In this document: positions 57,391-64,000 of the stretch, piece after piece
Numbering within the stretch: position 1 is the first letter of the stretch
How the letters are laid out: each line of letters starts with the position of its first letter
From: Cordilura impudica
Taxonomy: Eukaryota > Arthropoda > Insecta > Diptera > Scathophagidae
Assembly: GCA_963682025.1 (NCBI GenBank)
Contig: OY821519.1
Location: forward strand, 930,001-994,000
Length of the DNA: 64,000 bases
Direction: 5' to 3'
Made by a program: the position numbers and the translations under genes
The notes under the pieces: generated by a model
Seen by the model: only the letters and a program-made list of their open reading frames with translations
The model's database searches: none
Told to the model about the DNA's origin: nothing

Positions 57391-58190
57391 TATACCCTAT
57401 ACCACTATGTGGTTTGGGTATAATGACTTTGTGCTCCTGTTTGTAACTACCAAAAATATTTGACCAAGACCCATCTTTTATTATACCGATCGAAACAGAA
57501 TCACTTTATGAGTCGATTTAGCGATGTCCGTCCGTCCATCCGTCCGTCTGTGTGTCCATGTAAACATTGTAATCAAACTACAGGTCGCAAATATGAATAT
57601 ATTTGCATGAAATTTGGTATATAAGCTTTCATCGGTTATGGGATGAACGCTATTGAAATTGGTGAAATTCGGTCCATGTTCAGACCTAGTCCCCATAAAA
57701 ATGACCCCTATGAAATCGACATAAATTGCCATAAGATCCAAATTATCATATAGATCTCAATCAAATTGGGTTTGTATGTGTTTATTATATCCACTAATTA
57801 GTAGTCCAAAAATAGACCCTATAGGACAATTCTTAGTCATAGGCCCCATATAGAGCTGCTTTCCGATCTTCACTTAAATCTATCAAAAAACAAAAATATT
57901 GCACAGATTTTTCTCAAATTTGGTTTGTATATATTTTTTCAAAATATAAGTGACTTTACCAATTATGGTCACGATCGGTCCATTTTTCGACCAAGTCCCC
58001 ATATAAATATAGCACCCGATATTAACTTTTTCATATCTGCAGCCAAAAAAATTAAAAACAATGCCACTCAAATTTGGTTTATGCTTATTTGCTATATCGA
58101 ATTAGTTGGACGGAAGAGATAGGGTCTCTAAACCATGGTATAGGGTATCGTATAGTCGGTCTAGACCGACTATAATTTCTTACTTGTTTT
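57391..58190 (+). mobile_element. DINE-1/INE-1-like element, copy E (full length)
   Basis: Starts TATACCCTATACCACTATGT, GTCCGTCCATCCGTCCGTCT tract, perfect 18-bp stem palindrome AGTCGGTCTAGACCGACT, end TTTCTTACTTGTTTT. Frames such as MDLMAIYVDFIGVIF recur in several DINEs only because the DNA is shared. Confidence 0.9.
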
Positions 58191-59213
58191 TCAACTGTCG
58201 TTTTGCCTTGTTTAAAGTAGTCAGATTGGCAACTCTTGGTCTTGGTCGCACAATTGAGAAGCGTTGCTTTGGAAGAGGAATGTAATGGGTTTTCATAATT
58301 TACATTTTAATGTTCGGACGTATTTTTTCCCGGCTGTAGTTATGAATGGTTTTTATGCTTAGTGGAAATACATTTTTATAATAAACATCATAAAAAGTAT
58401 TGAAACGATTATTGGTTTCCATTTGTTTTATTATATACTCGTATCTGTTTACTATACGACGTTTGAATTTTTTATGTGCTGCGCGCGTGTGTTTGTGCGC
58501 ATTTTTTCCAAACACGTTTACCCTTTACTTCATGTAATGCATTTAATAAATATTTAAGTGAATTCTATAAAAAAAAGACGATTCAAAAGTATGTATGTTA
58601 GCACAAATACATATACTCGTACATACGAATAGATTACATACTTATACTCGTATTTATATGTTTAGGGTGTTCAAAATAAATATTTTTTGTGACCAAGGAA
58701 TTTATAATTAGCATTGCAACATTTGATCTGAGGTAATCGATTGACTATAAAACTATTCGGTATGAGTTTAAAATTTTTCTTAAAGATTGTAAATTTCTCA
58801 TCATTAACTGGTTATTGTTCTTGTTGATTGAATATTCGATTTAGCAAATGGAAATTGTAAATTCATACATACATTTTCGAATATACGATTTCTAATGTAC
58901 CCCCTAATGTATATTCATTAGGGTTGGTCAAATTGTATGGGGCCGAAAAAATCTGAATGTGTATATCTGAGGCTTTTTGGGTCGGGACATCCATTTTTTA
59001 CATTTATTTTTATTTTTAACAGCCGCCAGTCACGTTTTCATGCATTTTTGTGGATTTTTTTTTTTCAAATTTTTGTGGAAAATTGAGGAAAATATTGCGC
59101 AAATCGACAAATCTTTAACTTTCCCATATTTAAAATAGCCCAAAATATTCAGCGTTGAAAAATATGGGAGATACCCATATACGACCTATATCGATTTCAT
59201 TCAATTTAAGTTA
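58191..59213. other. Mostly unrecognised; possible truncated transposon end at about 58918
   Basis: TTAGGGTTGGTCAAATTGTA at 58918 looks like the terminus of a DNA transposon (G-rich TTAGGGTTGG start). The sequence after it runs 295 bp into DINE copy F with no second end visible. The rest shows nothing recognisable. Confidence 0.3.
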
Positions 59214-60017
59214 AACGAGTAAGAAAATTATAGTCGGTCTAGACCGACTATATGATACCCTATACCATGCGTTTAGAGACCCTATCTCTCAGGCCCAACT
59301 AACTGGATATAGAAAATAAGCATAAACCAAATTTGAATGGGATTTTTATTAATTTTTTCGGCTGCAGATATGAAAAAGTTCATATCGGATGCTCTATCTA
59401 TATGGGGACTAGGCCCAAAAATGGACCGATCCTGACCATGTCTGGTAAAGTCTCTTGTATTTTGCAAAAATATATACAAACAAAATTTGAGAGGAATCAG
59501 TGCAATATTTTTGTTTTTTGATAGATTTATGTGAAGATCGGGAAGCAGCTCTATATGGGGCCTATGACTAAGAGTTGTCCAATATGGTTCTTTTTGGGAC
59601 TACTGATTAATGGATGTAATATATACATACAAACCCAATTTGACTAAGATTTGTATGATAATTTGGATCTTATGGCAATATATGTTGATTTCATAGGGGT
59701 CATTTGTATGGAGGCTAGGTCTGAACATGGACCGATTCTCACCAATTTCAATAACGTTCATCCCATGGCCGATAAAAGATTAAATACCAAACTTCATCAT
59801 AATATATTCATATTTGCGACCTGCAGTTTGATTAAAAACTTTACATGGACACACAGACGGACGGACGGATGGACGGACATCGTTAAATCGATTCAAAAAG
59901 TGATTCTGATTCGATCGGAATAATTAAAGATGGGTCTAGGTCAAATATTTTTGGTTTTTACAAACAGCAGCACAAAGTCATTATACCCAAACCACATAGT
60001 GGTATAGGGTATAAAAA
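59214..60017 (-). mobile_element. DINE-1/INE-1-like element, copy F (full length)
   Basis: On the plus strand it starts AACGAGTAAGAAAATTATAG with a perfect stem palindrome, has the GGACGGACGGATGG tract, and ends CACATAGTGGTATAGGGTAT. Very similar to copy A (both share TATATGTTGATTTCATA and GATCAAATACC/GATTAAATACC variants), so A and F form one subfamily. It is head-to-head with copy G. Confidence 0.9.
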
Positions 60018-60026
60018 CGAATGTTT

Positions 60027-60755
60027 ATACCAAAAATATTTGACATAGACCCATCTTTTATTATACCGATCGACTCAGAATCACTTTCTGAGTCGATTTA
60101 GCGATGTCCGTCCGTCTGTGTCCATGTAAACCTTTTAATCAAACTGCAGTTCGCAAATATGAATATATTTTGGTGAAATTTGGTACATAAGCTTTCATCA
60201 GCCATCGGATGAACGCTATTAAAAGTAGTGAGAATCGGTCCATGTTAAGACCGAGCCCTCATACAAATGACACCTATGAAATCGACATAAATTGCCATAG
60301 GATCCAAATTGTCGTATAGATCTTGGTCAAATTGGGTTTGCATGTGTTTATTACATCCATTATTGAGTAGTCTAAAAACGATCCCTATGGGACAACTCTT
60401 AGTCATAGGCCGCATATAGAGCTGCTTCCCGATCTTCACTTAAATCTATAAAAAAACAAAAATATTGCACTGATTCATCTCAAATTTTGTTTGTATATTT
60501 TTTTTTGCAAAATACAAGAGACTTTACCAACCATGGTCAAGATCGGTCCATTTTTGGACCTAGTCTCCATATAGATATAGCATCCGATATGAACGTTTTC
60601 ATATCTGCAGCCAAAAAAATTAATAAAAATGCCACTCAAATTTGGTTTATTCTTATTTTCTATATCCAATAGTTGGGCCTAAGAGATAGGGTCTCTAAAC
60701 GCATGGTAGGGTATCGTATAGTCGGTCTAGACCGACTATAATTTTCTTACTTGTT
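60027..60755 (+). mobile_element. DINE-1/INE-1-like element, copy G (5' truncated)
   Basis: Starts inside the element at ACCAAAAATATTTGACATAG, 10 bases from the end of copy F, and runs to a perfect 18-bp stem and TTTTCTTACTTGTT. The missing 5' hairpin is exactly the part that would be complementary to the end of copy F. Confidence 0.9.
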
Positions 60756-62109
60756 ATTATTTACTCTTTGAATGAACAAATATAAAAAACCAATTTTTTG
60801 ATGAAAAAATCGAATTATTAAATATTTTTGTTAAAACGAAGCATTTTATTGGAAAAAACTGTTAATTATATTTAATTATATGAAATACAAAATTAATTAT
60901 ATTTATTTAGGTCTAGTTAAGAATGATTTAGTGTGCGATTCAAATTGTTTTCTGTAATCACTTATGACTTGCAATGAGTATTACTTTTCTTGTTCGTTCT
61001 GTGTTAATATGTACTATACTCTCCAATCAATTTAACACCACGTTTTGCTGGACAATTTACCACTTTGGTTCTTGAAACAGTTGGGCAATTCACAACGGGC
61101 ATTATATCATTTTATCTGTTGTATCGTGTATTACTTTATTATTGTTGGTAATTTTCACTTAAAAATCTGATGCAACTTTACGACTGCATTTGCTATGCTT
61201 AATAAATGTTGTATATTGTATCATAACATATCAGTCCCAAGTGAATGTCAGTTTTTAAGAAAAAGAAAAAAATACATAAAATTTTTGAACATAGATAATT
61301 AAAAACCTAAAATGGGCAAATAATGCAAATTCATCGGTAAGTTTATTTATATAAAAATTAATGTGTAATTAAATTTTAGTTTATGTTTAATTAATTTTTA
61401 ATACGTAGTCTCATCCAAAACAAGAAAGGGGTTGGTGGTAGAAGAAGTCTTTAATTGACTTTTTATTGAAAAATCGGGAATTCGAGGTATATATGTATTA
61501 ATGCATGTTTGTGTAGGATATGACGAAATTCTTCTGGATTCAAGCGCACAATATGGTTATATTTGTTTTCCACAAAGTTCTGTAATACTTTATGTTGCCA
61601 TACGAATGATTTAAAAATCGTAGATGAACGCTTCAATCAATCTCATCCTAAAATTTTTTTTAAGTTTATCCTCTTCCTTATCACTTGAAAATTGGTTTAT
61701 TTTAAAAAATTAAAGCCAAAAAAATTATGTTCCACTGACTTGAATACACCATTAATATGTCGAAGTTATATTTTTCACATCAGGCAATAAAAGTGAAGAA
61801 GACAAATAATAGGTCTTCTTCACTTTTATTTTTTTGTTCTTCTTTCTATAAATTTAATTCTTCTTCTTTACTATTTGACGTTTTACAATATGAAAATACA
61901 ACTGACTGTGATTGTATTGTGTATTATAATACGACATGCAAATTATTATACCAGTTGTGAATTGCCCAAATACCAATTCTGTTTAATAAGTCTCAGAGTC
62001 ATTCCAGTACAGAGAAATTGGACAGAAATTCCAAAAAGGGTAAACAAATTAATTGTGTTTACTGTTACAAAATCATATAGTTCCTTTTCTATAAACTGAT
62101 TGATTTCGC
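60756..62109. other. No gene recognised; one perfect short hairpin
   Basis: AT-rich DNA. At 61786-61830, an 18-bp perfect stem (AATAAAAGTGAAGAAGAC / GTCTTCTTCACTTTTATT) encloses a 9-base loop. No domain is seen in the short frames. Confidence 0.4.
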
Positions 62110-62475
62110 TGTGTTTAACGCAGCAACTCGGATTGACGTATGATGCCTGAAATTGAATCTCGTGATCTCGGCGACATTTGGTTTCAACAAGACGGCGCCA
62201 CTTCCCACACAGCGCATCAGTCAATGCATTTATTGAGAGAACACTTTGTTGAGCAGATAATTTCACGTTTTGGGCCGGTCGATTGGCCACCAAGATCGTG
62301 TGATATCACACCGTTAGACTTTTTCCTGTGGGGATATGTAAAGTCTACAGTTTATGCGGATAATCCCGCTTCGATTCAGGCCTCGGAGCAAACATCGAGT
62401 CATCGAAAATTGAACTCAACGGATGGACCATCTGAGACGTAGCCGCGGCCAACATTTGATAGACATAATCTTCAA
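62110..62475 (+). pseudogene. mariner-type transposase, C-terminal fragment
   Basis: The frame from 62140 reads DLGDIWFQQDGATSHTAHQS (second catalytic Asp), EQIISRFGPVDWPPRSCDIT, PLDFFLWGYVKSTVYADNPA. With the Asp of QDG and the Asp of SCD as the catalytic pair, 36 residues lie between them. About 30 residues after ASIQASE appear deleted. In another frame the end is RMDHLRRSRGQHLIDIIFKK, preceded by a TGA in place of the usual Trp. The N-terminal half is absent. It is recognisable and fairly well preserved but not functional. Confidence 0.85.
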
Positions 62476-62593
62476 AAAATAAATGCCAAAGAATGTTCTT
62501 TCAAATGATAATAAACATTCCTCATTAAATTTGAACTTTCTGTGTTTTTTTTCTTTAAAAATGTAGGGACATCTCTATATTTTTTTCTGTTTT

Positions 62594-63390
62594 TATACCC
62601 TATACCAATATGTGGTTTGGGTATAATGACTTTGTGCTGCTGTTTGTAACAACCAAAAATATTTGACCTAGACCCATCTTTAATTATACCGATCGAATCA
62701 GAATCACTTTCTGAGTTGATTTAACAATGTCCGTCCGTCCGTCCGTCCGTCCGTCCGTCCGTCCGTCTGTGTGTCCATGTAAAGCTTGTAATCAAACTGC
62801 AGGTCGCAAATATGAATATATTTTGATGAAATTTGGTATATAAGCTTTTATCGGCCATGGGATGAATGCTATTAAAACTGGTGAGAATCGGTCCATGTTC
62901 AGACCTAGCCCCCATACAAATGACACCTATGAAATCGACATAAATTGCCATAGGATCCAAATTGTCGTATAGATCTTGGTCAAATTGGGTTTGCATGTGT
63001 TTATTACATCCACTAATTAGTAGTCGAAAAATGATCCCTTTGACCCCATATAGAGCTGCTTCCCGATCTTCACTTAAATCTATTAAAAAACAAAAATATT
63101 GCACTGATTCTTCTCAAATTTTGTTTGTACATATTTTTGCAAAATACAAGAGACTTTACCAAACATGATCAGGATCGGTCCATTTTTGGACCTAGTCCCT
63201 TTATAGATATAGCATCCGATATGAACTTCTTCATATCTGCAGCCAAAAAAATTAATAAAAATCCCACTCAAATATGGTTTATGCTTATTTTCTATATCGA
63301 AGTAGTTGGACCGAAAGATAGGGTCTCTAAACCATGGTATAGGGTATCATATAGTCGGTCTAGACCGACTATAGTTTTCTTACTTGTTTT
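62594..63390 (+). mobile_element. DINE-1/INE-1-like element, copy H (full length)
   Basis: Starts TATACCCTATACCAATATGT, has the longest GTCCGTCC tract of the window (about nine CCGT units at 62730-62767), a perfect stem AGTCGGTCTAGACCGACT and the end TTTTCTTACTTGTTTT. It lacks a short piece around GGGACAACTCTTAGTCATAG. Confidence 0.9.
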
Positions 63391-63552
63391 ATCTTTAACG
63401 TCATTAAAAATTGGTTGCAGCATGTTATTTTGTAAAAAAAAGTTTTAAAATTAGTTGTGTTTACGTTTTTCTATTTCTATTGAAATCGCCGAAATAGTTG
63501 AACTGTAAAGTAACTTTAAAAAATTTCGTATATATGATGGCGACAAGGAACA

Positions 63553-63967
63553 TATCGCGCCTTACCTCTAAAGTGAGTCAACTCAAAATTTACAAATTTT
63601 CAGTAGAGCAAAAAACGGTTTTTTTTATTATATTTACTATAAAATTTAAAAACAGTTGTTTCATTGTAAAGAATTGCGAATAATAAGTATACAACAGTTG
63701 TTGTAGTTGTTTTTGCGATTTTTTCAGTGATCATCAAAACTAACAAGTTTTTTGGGTGCAACTCAAAATATGTCTTTTTAGTGGATTCTAAAGAAGCTGC
63801 TCTTATAAAGCAAAGAGCGTTACAACTGTATTTTGTTTGCGAAAGGCTAGAAGAACCGATGTAAAATTTTTACAGTGGATAGATATGACCACTGTGTACC
63901 GTTTTCTTGCAAAAAGTGAAAATTGAAAAATTTTGAGTTGACTCACTTTAGAGGTACAGGTGCGATA
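63553..63967. mobile_element. 415-bp MITE with about 40-bp inverted repeats
   Basis: Left TATCGCGCCTTACCTCTAAA, GTGAGTCAACTCAAAATTT; right, other strand, TATCGCACCTGTACCTCTAA, AGTGAGTCAACTCAAAATTT. The interior is non-coding. No clear target-site duplication is visible. TGAGTCA inside the ends is a perfect AP-1/CNC-type core, which may be coincidence. Confidence 0.75.
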
Positions 63968-64000
63968 CAATGATTTTTTTTCTAGTTTTTCATTTCAACA

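Noticed and set aside
58300..58515. 71-codon basic frame on the minus strand
   Set aside because: No recognisable domain, start context or similarity. Indistinguishable from a chance frame.
61749..61830. Rho-independent style terminator
   Set aside because: The hairpin plus T-run is suggestive only in bacteria. The window is from an insect.
29648..63448. Recurrent frames such as MGARSEHGPILTNF and KNGPILTMFGKVSCILQKY in many places
   Set aside because: These are translations of the conserved non-coding middle of DINE copies on either strand, with no conserved reading frame among copies.

Overview
This window looks like transposon-dense, non-coding DNA from a higher fly (Diptera; a calyptrate such as a blow fly or house fly relative is my best guess). 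It is very AT-rich, full of (ATGT)n / TACTCGTA-type simple sequence, and has short GT-AG introns. It carries DINE-1/INE-1-like elements with the usual GTCCGTCCGTCC tract, plus Helitrons, pogo, Tc1/mariner, hAT and LINE remnants. I found no intact host protein gene, rRNA or canonical tRNA gene. The window is probably intergenic or lies inside a very long intron. Two stretches (about 22270-23060 and 44350-45010) are less repetitive and could be host regulatory or untranslated sequence.

Layout. 1-7300: LINE tail, a Helitron (479-2920) with a nested DINE, DINE fragments, a 21-bp minisatellite, a tRNA-derived SINE and a CAGGGG-ended short repeat. 7517-11909: a long-inverted-repeat transposon carrying the only long coding sequence of the window, a two-exon transposase-like gene (9651-11245, minus). 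12410-13701: DINE and a small Helitron. 14639-19717: a hAT element with about 1.7-kb terminal inverted repeats built from about 190-bp subrepeats, flanked by the 8-bp duplication CTAAAAAC, around a decayed hAT transposase. 20083-26540: CAGGGG repeat with heptamer array, LINE, small Helitron, endonuclease and RT relics, a mariner relic, a DINE. 28271-31064: CACCCAG-type inverted-repeat elements with nested SINE, DINE and small Helitron. 31930-36074: mariner relic, RAG1/Transib-like relic, and a nearly complete pogo element with TA duplications. 38140-43460: LINE with RNase H split by a 755-bp inverted-repeat element (TATT duplication), a Helitron with helicase fragments, and an INE-1-like element with a roughly 950-bp AAAAATG array. 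45353-53725: small MITE, second copy of the long-inverted-repeat transposon, duplicated AT-rich block, Tc1 relic, small Helitron, second RAG1/Transib-like relic with a nested element. 53796-57020: a palindromic element and a related 123-bp satellite array. 57391-63967: four more DINEs, a mariner relic and a 415-bp MITE.

The parts do not form a pathway. They record successive nested insertions. The most unusual items are the Foldback-like hAT at 14639-19717, the intact-looking transposase embedded in one arm of a long inverted repeat at 7517-11909, and the growth of one heptamer array in several unrelated repeats. All family calls come from motif recognition by eye, without database searches.
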